The notes: generated by a model from the letters alone, not told the origin. A DNA stretch of 64,000 nucleotides from Mesostigma viride (GCA_009746045.1 RPFO01000276.1:1946619-2010618), one strand, 5' to 3'; numbered from the stretch's first letter, positions 1 through 12,050 are shown. Translations and numbers: made by a program.

Positions 1-255
1 CGACTAGTGTCACCGCTGCCTGCCGGGGCTGGCAAAGCTGCAGCCGCAGCTGCCGCATTTTCATGGGCGAGCGCATCCGCCAAACTGCGGTGCGTCGACA
101 GGCGTTTGCTCGTCATATATTGCGTTTTAGATTCGGAAAATTATATCAGCATGTGCGTCTTAAAAAGACGAAGCGATTGTGATATTCACGGCTACATTCG
201 GTGCTCAAACGTGAAAGTTATGAGCTCCGCCGTCAGCCATGGCTACCTCGTGGCT
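1..255 (-). mobile_element. 5' end of an ORF1-only retroelement (family B), cut by the window edge
   Basis: Bases 1-255 match, in the same orientation, the 5' end of the family B element at 15511-17395 (its segment 17126-17393). Shared blocks include TCGTCATATATTGCGT, GAAAATTATATCAGCATGTG and CAAACGTGAAAGTTATGAGC. The match stops at about 255, which is taken as the element's 5' terminus. The ORF1 and 3' tail would lie beyond the left edge. Only the 5' leader and the first codons of ORF1 are visible. The identity rests on internal comparison, not on a database. Confidence 0.8.
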
Positions 256-673
256 CGTGGATGACTAGCGGGGATTTAGCCTAGAGACTCTGGTGCATGT
301 ATCGACTGGTAGTAATTAGTATAGACTGTATATGCTGGGCAGTATTTCGACCCTCAAGTACTGTATTTGCCCATCCCTACGCAGACGCTCACATCCCACC
401 ATCCGCGGGAATGCGGGAAGGCGGATGGGGCGCCGCGACCGGTCGGGGCCATTCGGTATAGTACAGCTGCCAGGTGTTAATTACCACTTTGTAAGGCGCC
501 ATAGTTATAATCCATTTGAATTTGGCTGCCCAAGTCTCGTCGGGGTACGAAATGCCCCGTGGGACGTGATCTATCGGGCATTATTTACCGCGAGTTTTTA
601 TGACGCCCTTGTAAATTGCTGGCTTTTTCCATTTGCCCCCCGTCGACATTGCTCGGTGGTGAAACAGTAGAAA
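256..673. other. Unassigned stretch upstream of BUB3
   Basis: This 418-base stretch separates the retroelement end from the BUB3 start codon. It should contain the BUB3 promoter and 5' leader, but I see no convincing TATA box or other defined element. The open frame at 332-670 shows no recognisable protein features and is not called. Confidence 0.4.
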
Positions 674-3600
674 ATGCAAACACCTCAAGTAGGTCCAGGT
701 ACAGAATTGCCTAATCCACCCTCCGACGGCGTCTCTGGCCTGTCATTTGCAAGCGATCGGAATTTACTCCTTGCAAGTTCATGGGATAAGGTATTTACTG
801 GTATCCCGTTTTCTCGACAATCGTCACGTTTCTGTTTGGGGCTCTCTGCTTCATGAGCGTTCGCGGCTTCGCACTTTTGTCACAATGCTATTACATCTGA
901 CGCGTGGCTAAAGTAATTAGCAACAGTGGAGATTCTAGCGGCTAAACCTGGCTTCGTATTCTGGTGGCGTTAAGGCAGCCAACCAGCGGATAATAATTTG
1001 TGTATTCTGATGGCGCCCGCCCCAGATGCCTGTTTTTTCTTCTACATGCACCTGCATGGTTGCAGACGGTTCGGCTTTATGACGTGGACGGCGTTACGCT
1101 AAAAAGCAGCTATGCGTCGAAGGCACCTGTTCTCGACTGCTGCTTTCTCGACCCATTCCGTGCGCTGAGTTGTGGCTTGGACTGCACAGTGACGTGGTAA
1201 GTGTGCATCATGTGCATCGTACGTATGCATACGATTGGATTATTCGGCGTAGGGAAGGCATGCAATCAGTTTTCCCAACTGTGTTTTATACACCGCCATC
1301 AGAGTCCGTGCAGAAGTCACATTCCTTGCGGTGGTTCCAAAGGTTCTATTGATGTAGCAGGGATGCCTTCATGCAATGTCATGCTAGAGTAACATCCAGG
1401 ACTTTCAAGTCTAGTATCCTCCCATTCGGTGTGGCTTATGAATTTTGTGCACGCGGCGGTGCTGACTGGGAATGCACCTTCTGTGGCGCAAATCACGGTT
1501 TATGCAGAATGCAAACTCAAGGAAGGAGCTTTCAGTTTAATAGAGTTTTGTGGATTAAGGCCAACACCCCTATCCGGTCACGCTCAAATGACGCCTTTCT
1601 TGCAAAACAGTGAACCTCAGTCTGTTAGCATCCTTGACAGATGCCGCAATCTGGCAAAAGTCTAAAGGCTCAACGTGGCTGGGTTGGACTCGTCTAGGAC
1701 TTCTCCCGCCTTTCTGCCCTGCCCTTCCCCACTCTTTACCCCCCACCCCTCCCAACTCCCACCTGTTTCCCTAGCAAGTCTGGAGAGAAAGAGCCACGCT
1801 CAAGTAAGAAGGACCCACCCTCTTTCCCTCGACGTTTCACACCATTCCCCAGGCATCGGTAAGGTTGCAGCACGGACGCCCGTGGCCACTGGAGACATTC
1901 TCTTATCTTCCTGCTGGCATCCACACGGATCTGTCTGCTCACCCTCTCTCTGCTCACCCTCTGGCCCCCCACCCCTGCCTGCTGCCCTGCTTGGATGGCT
2001 CGTGCATGCGTGTGGCAGCTATGACTTTGAACGGGAGACAGCCGTCCGGATGGGTGCGCATGACGCGCCCATCAAGTGTGTGGAGTACGTCCCTCTATCC
2101 GGTGAGCCGCAGGGGGGGTGTTGTACATCCTGTGAAGAGGTAATTGACAAGTGGTCCCTGTGCCATGCATGCCTGGTGTAGTTGCTTGTGCAACTGCACA
2201 GTCATGCATGTCGCTGCCATCCATGCAGCTGCCATTCATTGCATGTGCTTCACCCGGTCAGCACCATGCATGTATGTGGGGGAGGCAGGGGAACGACCTA
2301 AGTAATGCCGAGTTTACCAGTGTTCGCGATGCTACGAGAGAGGCAACCACATGTGTAGGTGGCTGCGGCAGCCAAACAGCAATGAGAGACCTCGCTGCCC
2401 ACGTCAGGTGTCAACGGGCCAGAGTCGTGTGATGCGTGTGCAGGGGAGCCGACGGCGGACACAAACTGTTTGCAAACCGTGGTCGATGCTGCCTCATGGG
2501 CGACGCTGCCCCATGGGGAGTTAGGTGGTGGTTACAAGTGACATGGAATGCATGACTAGCGTCATATCGGTTGCGGTTGTAAGAAGTGCTGGCGTATTCC
2601 GCTACTCTCTGCCTTGTTGCCCTCTTCCCGCACACCGTGCCGCACCCATAAGGCCTCTCTCAACCCACCCGCCGGGTCCAGCCACCATGCTCGTAAATCT
2701 TACTCCTAATTCTTGGACACTCCCCCCCCCCGCCTAAAACCTTGAAAAATCAGGTTAAGCCCTGGCCCCTGCCTGTACCTGTCGGTGGCATCCTTTCGTC
2801 CCTGGTGAGCCCGTCGCTGAAAGCCCACCGTCGCAACTTGCCCGCTAGCAACCCTTGCCACTGCAGAGGAGCCTCGCATTTCCGCTTTGTGGCCAGAGCA
2901 ATGCAGGTCAACCCTTGTTGCCCGACCCAGCGTCGCACCACACGATGCACCACACGATGATGCTGTTTTTGTTTGGACAAACCCTCTGGCCATGGTTGGT
3001 GATTGGTCCACAGGCCAGGTGGCGTCAGCGGGGTGGGACCGCCAGCTGCGCGCCTGGGACCCACGCATGGGCGGCCAGGGCGGCCCCCTCTGCAACGTGG
3101 TCCTGCCCGGCAAGGCCTATACGATGAGCTGTTGCGGCGACAAGCTGGTGCTGGGTTGCTCAGGCCGCTCGGTGCTCCTCTTTGACGTGCGGCGACTAGC
3201 CGCGGGCCCTGTGCAGCAGCGCGAGTCGTCCCTGAAATACCAGACGCGCTGCATCCGCTGCTTCCCGGACGGCGCCGGCTACGCGCTGTCCTCTGTCGAG
3301 GGGCGTGTGGCGATGGAGTACTTTGACCCGAGTCCGGACTGGCAGAAGCGAAAGTACGCGTTCAAGTGTCACCGTTCGCAGGAGGCGGGGCGCGACATCG
3401 TGTTCCCGGTCAACGCGATCGCCTTCCACCCAAGGTGGGTACTGCACGCGCGGCATACCTGGCTGGGCGGGCATGGGGGCAAGGGGATCAGGGAGCACTA
3501 CATGCCTGCCTGTGTGGGCACTAGAAAGTGGGGCGGTAGCATATCTGGGCCAGGGGGGCAAGGGCGGGTGGGGAGTTGCTGTAGGGTTTTGTGGGAGATG

Positions 3601-6020
3601 GCGAGGCCGGCCCAGGGGACGTGTTGCCTTCCTGGGGTCCGCAGACATAAGGGGGGGTTGTATCTTCTGTTCGCCGCAACATTAATCGCACTGTGTATTT
3701 TCAACTATAAGAACTCTGAAGTTTGGTTTTGGACTTTCAAATACGCCCGCAGCAGGAAAGTAGGTAGAACACCAGTGAGTTACAGGTTTCGAACTAGTAT
3801 AATCCCCTGGTTGCTAAGGGACCCCCCTCGCTCTCTAAGAATGCCGTTGCAAATGGTTTGCTGGTTTCCTACGTTTTGCCCTGGTGATTGTGGTCATGGC
3901 GATGCCGTGTTGCACCTTGTGACAGCTAGACCTCACTCGTGTCTGTTCATGTGATCCATGGGCACCCGCTTCCTTGTGATCCCATATGGCTGACATCCTT
4001 TCCCCACCCTCCTGCACTCTGGGCCCTACGCGTGCGCCAGGTTTGGCACGTTTGCCACGGGTGGCTGCGACGGTTACATCAGTGTGTGGGACGGAGCCAA
4101 CCGCAAACGCCTGTACCAGGTACAAGAGACGCGCCCCACCTATGTGCCAGCTCAGCCAAGCGCTTGCCCTATCCAGCGGTTGCATCCCCACAGTACCCAC
4201 AGTACCCACAGCCCCATTACTGGCCTGCTGGTTACATGCCTGTTGGGGGTTCGTGTTGCCTCTGCGTTTCCTCCCACACGCCTCCTGCCAGGGTGCTCCT
4301 ACCCGGCGCTGGCCTACGCTGAGGGAAACTCGTGGCCATCCTTGTCTGCCCCCTGTGGGCGAGTTTTCGTTTCACATCGTCAGCTATGAGGTTCCCTTCA
4401 CATCACATGGCGCAGCCATTAGCCATGCAGGCGCCTCGTGCTTGTGGGGCATGTTGGCGTGGCCCTGTCTGCGTTTCTGGTAATGAAGATTGGGCACTGC
4501 TGCTCTAGCGAGACGCCCCATTGGTCATGGAAGTGCTGCCCCCTGCAATTATTGCTGGTGTGTTGATGCCTGTTGATGTCTGCATGCTAGCGTGCGTATA
4601 GTCTTGTCTTTCAGTCGCTGTGGCTGGCATTGCTCCAAACAGCAGTCAAATAAGGATGCACAGGCATGGCCTGCGTCACATCCCTGCGTCCCTTTCTATT
4701 GTCTAGGGTGCGATAGCGATGGTGTACCTTCCCCTTGTTATGGAGGCAGCATGCCCATGGCCAAGGAGCCCATATAATGTGGCTGGACACTTCCTAGTCA
4801 TAACACCGCTTCTCGTCCGTGCGCCCACGGCATCCATCTCGTTTTAATCTTCTTGTCATTACGATGGGAATGTCTCGCACTGTGTCGCAGTACATGCGGT
4901 ACCCCACGAGTATCGCTGCGCTGGCGTTCAGCCACGATGGCTCGCGGCTGGCGGTGGCGGCCAGTTATACATTCGAGGAAGGAGAAAAGGAGTAAGTTTG
5001 CCCTCCGATCTTTCCTCCAGGTCTTCTCAGGTACCTGGGCGAGAGTCGCCTTGGTAATAGTGTTGATCTTTATGTAGAAAGCCATGCATGGATTGGACTG
5101 CGCTCTGGAGGGGGGTAAACACATGGTGTGTTTTCCTTTTTTGTGCATGCTATGGACACGAATGCCCTGGCTTGGAAGATCTGGGAAAAGAGAAGCGGAT
5201 GTGACTGGTCTGCAGTGCGGATGCAGCAGTCATGTTGCTATTACTCTGCTGAGAACTTGCATGGGGCAAGGCATTTAAAGACTTGTCATGGATGAGGGTA
5301 ACAGGCTATCAGCACCCTGCCTATCAGCTGCACAGTTCCTAGCTCCATGTGGCAACTTCTCGGCTTTGTTTTTACCGTGCCGCTATACTCTGGCAGTTGC
5401 AAATGCCACGTACATCTGCCAGACGGAGGAGGACAGTATCACTATCGCCAGGTGCCATACAATGTCCACCGTTACAGGTTAAGGCACGTGCATGTTTTGC
5501 AGGCATGGCCCTTTGTAATGTGTTCTGCATGCAAGCCTTCAACGCTGGATTGGACAGTATCGTGACTACTTTCAGGAGTTTTTTTCCCCTACTGATATTC
5601 ACAGGCTTTGTTTGCCAATCCAGCATCATTTAGTGTACTGCATGAGGTTTAGTGTCCTAGCAGGCTTCATGTCCAAGGAGGCCAGTTCTCTCACCTCACG
5701 GGGAACAGTAAAGATGCCCGTTTATGTGCAGCGGTGCCACCTGGTGGGCATGCTTGTGGACTGCACGCCGCTCCATGTACAAATGTCAATCATTCCTCCC
5801 ACTTTCCTAGGGACTAGCTAGAAGAGAATCACTTGGCCAATCTTGTTTGTCCTCCTGCGTGATTTCCAGCCACGGGCCATTGAGTATCAATTGTACTTTT
5901 TGTTGGCTTTGTCTTGGGTATTTGCTTTTGCTTGTTTGCGCTTGCAGGCATGCACCTGACCGCATTTATGTCAGAATTGTGAACGACGCAGAAGTGAGGC
6001 CCAAACCTCGCACAGGCTAA
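674..6020 (+). CDS. BUB3: Mitotic checkpoint WD40 protein BUB3
   Basis: BUB3 is a WD40 beta-propeller that carries BUB1 and BUBR1/MAD3 to phosphorylated KNL1 at kinetochores in the spindle checkpoint. Seven exons were rebuilt: 674-790, 1066-1196, 2019-2101, 3014-3434, 4041-4119, 4891-4991 and 5948-6020. All have GT-AG introns and consistent phases. The product is 334 residues; human BUB3 has 328. Family-diagnostic blocks are visible: [11 protein letters not shown] (exon 3), [12 protein letters not shown], then [28 protein letters not shown] and KYAFKCHR (exon 4), [13 protein letters not shown] (exon 5), [19 protein letters not shown] (exon 6), and a short tail ending PKPRTG (exon 7). The start ATG follows an in-frame TAG. 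TGTAA at 6304-6308 may be the polyadenylation signal. The gene converges on the TPR gene, with 420 bases between stop codons. No lesion is seen; the copy looks functional. Confidence 0.95.
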
Positions 6021-6440
6021 TGCTTAGATTTGCTATTCCTGCCCGGCATTGTCAGCCAGCAAGGAAAACATGGATTTGATTTTTACAGTCGACTGTGGTG
6101 GGAAGCAGTTGGGACGCCAATTGTTAATGAATGTTTTCGGACACCTAAGATCTGGCAACACCTCCGGCAACCTCGTGGACAGCTGATACATGGCTCCAGT
6201 TTCCTTCACATGTGTGGTGCGATGGGCATAGTTCTAGATAGTATGATCTTTTATGTCCCCTCCACACTGCACTGTATCCAAGGCAGCATGCAACAAGGAA
6301 TCTTGTAATTGGTAATATATATAAGCAGAAGGCTTATATTCTGATCATTCTGATATACTTATGATTATATAAGCAGAAGGCTTTTATTTATTAAATAAGG
6401 ACATAAAGAAGTCGACCGGCACATGTTGCTCTTCAGTACA
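6021..6440. other. Convergent 3' intergenic region with a short direct repeat
   Basis: This stretch holds the 3' UTRs of BUB3 (+) and the TPR gene (-). TGTAA at 6304-6308 is a plausible algal polyadenylation signal for BUB3. The motif TATATAAGCAGAAGGCTT occurs twice, about 47 bases apart, near 6319 and 6366. No ORF of interest is present. Confidence 0.5.
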
Positions 6441-8280
6441 TCACGCCATTGCGCGTGCCTTGGCGGCCTTGACTTGCGCGATCTGCAGCGACGCTTTCGC
6501 TTGCCGGCAATCCTTGGGCTGCAAGTCAATCGCCGTCGCAAACGCGGGCATGGCCTCCTCGTAGCGACTCAGCTCCATGAGCGCCATGCCGCGCCTGTAG
6601 TGCGACTTGGCATGGCTCTTCCCTTCCCCCAGCGAGATGGCCTTGTCGGCGTCCTCGAGCGCTTTATCCACCTGGCCCAGCCGCAGCCAGCACGCGCTCC
6701 GGTTGCTGTACAGCAAGTAGTTGTCTGGCACCAGTAGCAGTGCCTCGGTGTAGTGCACCGCCGCCTGCTGCGGGTTGCCCGCTTGGAATGCCTCGTTGCC
6801 CAGCTTCTTCTTGAACTCGGCACGCGCGGTCGCGTCGCCCCCTCGCTGCTCCAGCTCCCCCAGCTCATCGTCCCCCTCGCGCCCCTCCTTGCTCGACTTG
6901 ACCGCCTCGGCGGCCATCTGCTGTAACCGCTTCCGCTCGGCCTCGGACAGCTGTTCCTTGACGCCGGAGCCCAGCATGTCCTTTACCATGCCATCCATGG
7001 CGGCCGCCTTGATGGCCGTCTTGCGGTCAAACTCCTTCTTCTCACGCGCTGTCGTTGGGAAGTCGTTGGACAGCCGGAGTACGCGCTCGGTGAGCATGGC
7101 CCCGCCCACGATGCGCGTGATGAACTGATCCGTGGTGTCGTTGATGTCCACCCCAGGGTGGGCCGCACGCAGCTCATCCACCCCCGTCTTGAGCTCGCTG
7201 AAGTCGTTGGCGCCGTCACTGGGGGCCAGCACGCGCAACGTGAGGTCGAACACGCCGGCCTGCACCACACTGCCCATGTGGTCCTCGTGCCCAAAGCTGA
7301 CCGTGATCCCGCGGCTTATGTCCATCTGCAGTGTGCCAAGTGGCATGTTCACGTCCAGCGTGCAGCTGGTGCAGGACCAGAGCTCAACCGTGCCGGTCGT
7401 CAGTTTGCAGCCCGCCTGCAGCGTCAGGCTGCACCCTTGGTTGCCCTCGAAAAGGACCTGCCGGAGCACAAGCAGGAGGGGCGCATATGCACAAGACGAG
7501 GCCATGGAGTAGCGCAGCCAGAAGGCTTTGAGTATCGGACAATGCAAGCGTGTCATGCGGCATAATGAAAAGGAGCTTGGCAGGATATCACTGCATGGCC
7601 CTTGCCGTATGGCTGTAAAGCACAGAGGCTTCGGCGACCAGTTGGCGGGCAGTGGAAAGAAGTTGGAAGCCATAATCCTAGTCATCACATTCACGCTACG
7701 CCAGCATAACACCAACCCAGCCGCCAATTCAACAATCCCCTCCGCCGCCATCAAAAATAGAAGCCATTTCAAACTTGGCTTTTGTTTGCTCAACTTGGGC
7801 CTTTGTGTAAACCGGCGACCCCCACGACTTTCAACTTAGTCAAGCAGTTCCGCAACATGTTACGATCGACGAATTGAACAGCGGCCTGGATGGACACGCT
7901 TACCTTGATGGCCGTCGCGCAGCTCGCCAAAGTAAACTTGCATCCCACGTTTCCTCGAAAATGGACCACGGGGAGCTCGGGCAGCTGGTCCGCCGTGATG
8001 TGCGTCTCTTCATCCCTCTTGCCCTCAATTACATGGTTGTTGGCGTTCGTTGGCTTGTCAAGGTCGTAGTTCTCTTTGACCTACATCACAATAGCGGTTC
8101 ATGTCACGACGTGCAAAACAATAAGAGAGAGCCTCGAAACCGCCATGCCTGGAAATATGTTCATTGTATGTCGCGAGAGAAAGTGCGCAGACAAGGGGAA
8201 TTGCCTCCGTGAGGAAAAACGTTCACCTTCTTCAACGCTTCTGCACGAGAAACGGGTGGAGCAACCAGTGGCGGCGCCAT
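6441..8280 (-). CDS. C-CAP/cofactor C-like beta-helix plus TPR protein
   Basis: Three exons were rebuilt on the minus strand: 8280-8227, 8080-7904 and 7457-6441. The junctions are AAG|GTGAAC, TAG|GTCAAA, AAG|GTAAGC and CAG|GTCCTT, all in phase 0. The product is 415 residues. Residues 55-155 form Cys/Gly/Thr-rich short beta strands (VHFRGNVGCKFTLASC, then LTTGTVELWSC and PLGTLQMDIS), which resemble a C-CAP/CARP-type beta-helix. A charged helical linker follows. About residues 285-400 carry three TPR-like helix pairs (KKLGNEAFQAGNPQQAAVHY, LYSNRSACWLRLGQVDKALE, YRRGMALMELSRYEEAMPAF). TPRs of this type often bind chaperones or assemble complexes; a tubulin or ciliary role is possible but is only inference. 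I do not recognise a named orthologue. An uninterrupted frame also runs from exon 3 into intron 2, but the spliced model gives a more coherent protein. Confidence 0.85.
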
Positions 8281-8559
8281 GCTCCAATTATAAAGAGGAT
8301 TGAGGGAGTATTGAAATTGCCGAACGTGCAGGGCGCCCCTACTGCGCTTGTCGCCTCACTGGCATTTTCAGACGTGCATTTAGTTTAAAATTTAATTTTC
8401 GTGACGACGCCTTGATATGCAGAATACACATTATAACCCAGGCGCTGAACCAACAAAATATGACTAACTAAAATATGTCACTTTTAAAAGGGCGCAATAC
8501 AAGGGCTGAAAAGCCATGCGACAACTATGCCGTCTAGGTGAGTGCCGAGCTAGCGAAAT
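8281..8559. other. Upstream region of the TPR gene
   Basis: About 280 bases lie between the TPR gene start codon and the first retroelement similarity. A promoter is expected here for the minus-strand gene, but no clear core motif stands out. AT-rich patches lie near 8380-8400 and 8440-8480. Confidence 0.35.
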
Positions 8560-9400
8560 ATCGGGAAACATGCGCCTGTTGCACTCTGTGATCGGCGACT
8601 GCCAAATAAGGCGCGGGTGCCCGCATTAGTCGCTTTATAGGCCTCCGGCCTCCCGCCCCACGGGACGTGCCCGCGGCACGTGGCAGCAAAAGCAGTACAT
8701 ACTCTACCTAGTAGGAGGCAGTGCCTGCGATTCGTGTTGTAGTACCTATGTTGTGCCGCGAGCCCGCGACATGGCATTTGGGGTAGAGTTGAGTCCCGCG
8801 CCGGTGTACGGTGTACCCGCGACAGGGTTACTGATCCGGCCTGACTCAGTGAGGGTCGGTGCGGCACAACGCCGGGGCTGGGCAGGCGCCGGGGGGAGAG
8901 ATTCCCAGCCCCCTTCCCTCTGATATGCCCGCACAGGCATGCCACAGGGTGCACAATCGGACTCGTCGAATGACGATCCAGCATCCCTTGTGGGTGCAAT
9001 AATTAGCTTCAACATGCGGGCATACAGCAAAAGCCCGGCTACTCAGCGAGATGGCAGGTGCCGGCAGTATAGGGCTGAGTGCCCCGTGGTCCATGCAGTG
9101 GCCATGCACAGATAGGCTTGGAACTCATTCAAAGGTGCCGGCTTGGGACTGAATATGAACTGAAGGCCTCTCCCGGAGCCTCAGGGATAAAGTTTAGGGG
9201 CATCCGTCATTACCCAGGGTTCACCCACCGTACCCCCATCATTGGTATCATTGCTTATGGGTAGTGACAGCCTTGAGGGGGGAGCTCGCAGTAGTAGAGC
9301 TTGGCCCGAGTGCGGCGCCGCGAGAGTCTTGCATGTACATGCATGTGTGGTACAACGGTGCCGGCCGAATATCGATCGGAGGGCCGAGGATCGTGTATAC
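8560..9400 (-). mobile_element. LINE2 3' region, degraded
   Basis: Bases 9240-9370 match the LINE2 coding remnant near 53140-53190 (shared GGCCCGAGTGCGGCGC) in minus orientation. Bases 9000-9235, reverse-complemented, match the repeat flanking the PLE insertion on both sides (18570-18601 and 28557-28702), with shared GGGTGAACCCTGGGTA and AGGCTCCGGGAGAGG. Bases 8890-9010 match the 3' UTR of ORF1-only family C (copy near 51010-51090: GGCATGCCACAGGG). The reading is a decayed LINE2 3' end whose UTR is shared with family C. No intact ORF and no clear end points are present. Confidence 0.6.
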
Positions 9401-9404
9401 TGTC

Positions 9405-11290
9405 GGAGCATTCTAGTGACCTGGCTGGATTGTCTAGGCCTGGAGGCGAGGGTGGTGGGGTTGGAGATTAGTGTCAAAACTGAAGCGATGGTGATTGGGG
9501 CCTCCAGTCGCCCACTGCTGCCGCGACTACTCGATGAGACGGAGGTCCCGTTCCGTGATCGCTTCAAACTGTTGCTCCCCGACACCGCCGACGATGTGGA
9601 CATCCGCATCGGCCTGGCATGGGCTAGGCTCCGCTCGCTCAACACCTACTGGCGCTCGAAGGGCCTGGGCGAGCACCGCAAGCGCATGCTCCTCAAGGTC
9701 CTCGTCCTCACGGTGCTTACGTATGGCGCCGAGGCGTGGACACTCACGGACACACTCGGGCGGCCAAGCTAGACGGCACGGAACCTTTACAGGATGCTCC
9801 GACAGGTCCTGAATGTAGCCTGGGTTTCCCAAGCATAGGTCATCAGAGTCTTTGTATCAGGGGATGCCTCGTATTTCGGACAAGATTAGGCAGCGTATAG
9901 GATAGCATTTAATTGTAGGACATCTTGCTCGCACCAGCCAGGTCGACACCGCCCTTGGTCTGGCCGGCCCCCAGCGGCTTGGCCAACCAGGGCGGCATGT
10001 CTTGACCTGGCCTGGCCCCATGGACATTCCTAGTAGGAAGCTAGGTAAACCTGCCATGAACTACATCCAGATGTTGTTGGCCGACCTAGTGGTCCCAGCT
10101 CAGTTTGAACACCGCATCCACTCCCTCTCTCTACTTTGGACTGCTATGTGCACAGAACAAGAAGAGGTGGCAGAAGATTGTCAAGGCTCACACTCCAGCC
10201 CCGGTGGGCAAGCGACCTCCCCCCAAGCGGAAGGGGCGTTTTGCTGAGTATCAAAGAGACAACCAGCGCAGGCCAGAAATCGGGAGAATCCGGACCATGG
10301 TAGCTCGAGCCTGCCGTTATCTTTTCCGCGTTTTCGAGTCGTTCAGGATGATGAAGATGAATGGTGATGGAAATGTGTATCCTTGTGCATTGAAATTATG
10401 GCTGGCTTACGTGTGGAGCGACTAGATGACCTAGACGGTGGGGCCGGAAACAGCATGCTTGATCAGGGCGTGTGTTTCGAGCCTAACTGGCCGGGAGTGT
10501 CTAGTGGTGAGCACCATTGCTGCGATCGCTCTCCCACCATTTACGAGGAAATACCCGTAAATGGAAAACCACTGAAAAGGTCTAGCTAGTCAGTCATCAC
10601 GTTAGCCATGCCATGATTCCAAACGTCCAAGAACTGCACATGGTGCAAAGGCAAAAAGCCGGAGGACAGCACTTTCAAATGTGCGGCGGGAACCAAAAGC
10701 CCGCGGATGCCAGAAAACATCGTGTTGCGGCAGCGACGCGACGATGTGGACAACAAATCCAGTGCCAAGCTCGGAACGGCCGCAAAGGAGATCTGGCATC
10801 ACAGGGTTCAGATGTGCGGAGATACTATGCGATCCAGCCGGTCCACGACCTGTTTGTAGAGCTTGTGCCAAGGGGCAGCACCGAACAGATGTGGGTGACG
10901 TTGCAAAAAACATCGGACTTGACGGAGCATAATGGCTCGGTCATAGTCTTTGACCAATAAACGCTGCAAGAGTTCAACAAGAGTCGTGATGAAATCAACA
11001 CGATAAGAACAAAGACGGGAAAAACGATGTAACTGAGAAAGAACAACACCATATTTTGCTGTGTGGGAAAGGAGACTGTGAATATCGGGGTAACGAATAA
11101 AAGGTAAAGTATATCTATAGTGTAGTTAGGATTTTCTAGACTAGATTGTAGCTTAGAGTTAGGTTAGTTCGAGTACGCGGCTTCCTTCCACCTCCACCCA
11201 TCCAGCAAGGAATATGTGCTACATGATCTCCCAACGGAGGCATGTTATTATAATTTAATTTAATTTTAATGCCAAACATGGGCCAAAGTA
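9405..11290 (+). mobile_element. LINE1 copy, 5'-truncated, split by a PLE fragment
   Basis: Bases 9405-10250 encode the C-terminal part of a non-LTR RT, reading through WLDCLGLEARVVGLEIS, FRDRFKLL and LTYGAEAWTLTDTL. The 3' UTR resumes at about 11105-11290 and ends with the LINE1 hairpin (ATGATCTCCCAACGGAGGCATG, visible at 11224-11245) and a TTTAA tail. A PLE 3' fragment lies between the two parts. The frame is broken repeatedly, so this is a dead copy. The best internal reference is the copy at 60541-62948. Confidence 0.8.
10249..11104 (-). mobile_element. 5'-truncated PLE fragment inserted in LINE1
   Basis: The stretch starts at the PLE 3' terminus (TCAAAGAGACAACCAGCG), is nearly identical to 18602-19460 of the full-length PLE, and breaks off at AACGAATAAAAGG. 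It holds the PLE 3' UTR and the last ~100 codons of the RT ORF. LINE1 sequence resumes after a short filler. A 4-5 bp duplication (AGTA/AGTAT) may flank it, but the junction is not clean. Confidence 0.88.
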
Positions 11291-11469
11291 GTAGAGGACA
11301 ATGACCCCGGCCCCTCCGGTGGGGCAGAAGCGTCGGTCCTCAGCACCTACAGAATTCTAGTGACGGTGCCGCCCACGGCTGCGGTGCGCTCAGCGCCTTC
11401 TCCAGCCTCTAGCTAGGCCGGGTCCGGCCACGCCTTGAAGCCATCTGATAGAGGATGATGAGTATATAT

Positions 11470-12050
11470 CTGCTGAGGACACTTGAAGGGCCTTGAACAA
11501 GATGCGCTTGCGCCGCTCACTCCGTCAGGCAGCGGCATATCCAGAACCTGTCAACTGAGGCTGCGGCTCATGCAGGCCGGGCACAGGGCCGCCCATATGC
11601 AGGGCGGCCCGGGCATTGCAGGTGCACCTGGGCCCGAGGCTGGCCCGGCAATATATGCAGCAGGTGTTGATGTCGTCGGGGCCCCGTGGAGCCCGGATCG
11701 AGCCAACTGCCAAATTAGGAGCTTGAAGCGTGAGTCTCCGCGGGCCGACCGGCAACTCGCTTCAAGCTCCTAAGTCGGCAGTTGGCCGGCTCGATCCGGG
11801 GGCTGCCGTCCAGCAAGAGGAGGGTGGATGCCCAGCCCCCAGCGGCTCATGTCCCTGCAGGGAAGCCAATGCGCGCAGGCGGCATGCTGACCTAGCTTCG
11901 TTTTCTTGCTGATCATAAGCCGGCAGGCCTGCACCGCCCTTCGCGCCTTCTGGTGACAAGCTGTCGAGAGTCTACTAAGCCGGCGCCGGGCATAGCTGGG
12001 CTGACTCCGCCTAGTCGGCTCCACGACCGTCGTGTCAACGGCGTGAAGAT
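11470..12050 (-). mobile_element. LINE2 fragment with an inverted duplication
   Basis: The sequence aligns by eye with 53280-53640 in the LINE2 copy: GCGCTTGCGCCGCTCACTC, GTGTTGATGTCGTCGG, then AGGAGCTTGAAG and CAAGAGGAGGGTGG. It corresponds to the region C-terminal to the RT domain. Frames are destroyed. It contains a 40-bp inverted repeat, listed separately. Confidence 0.65.
11692..11800. repeat. Inverted repeat, about 40-bp arms and 27-base loop
   Basis: The left arm 11692-11730 (CCCGGATCGAGCCAACTGCC to GGAGCTTGAAGCG) is complementary to the right arm 11758-11800 (CGCTTCAAGCTCCTAAG to CTCGATCCGGG), with small indels. The homologous LINE2 region near 53470 has only one arm, so the second arose by local inverted duplication. 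Confidence 0.85.

Noticed and set aside
332-670. 112-residue frame upstream of BUB3
   Set aside because: No recognisable domain; it lies where a promoter and 5' leader are expected.
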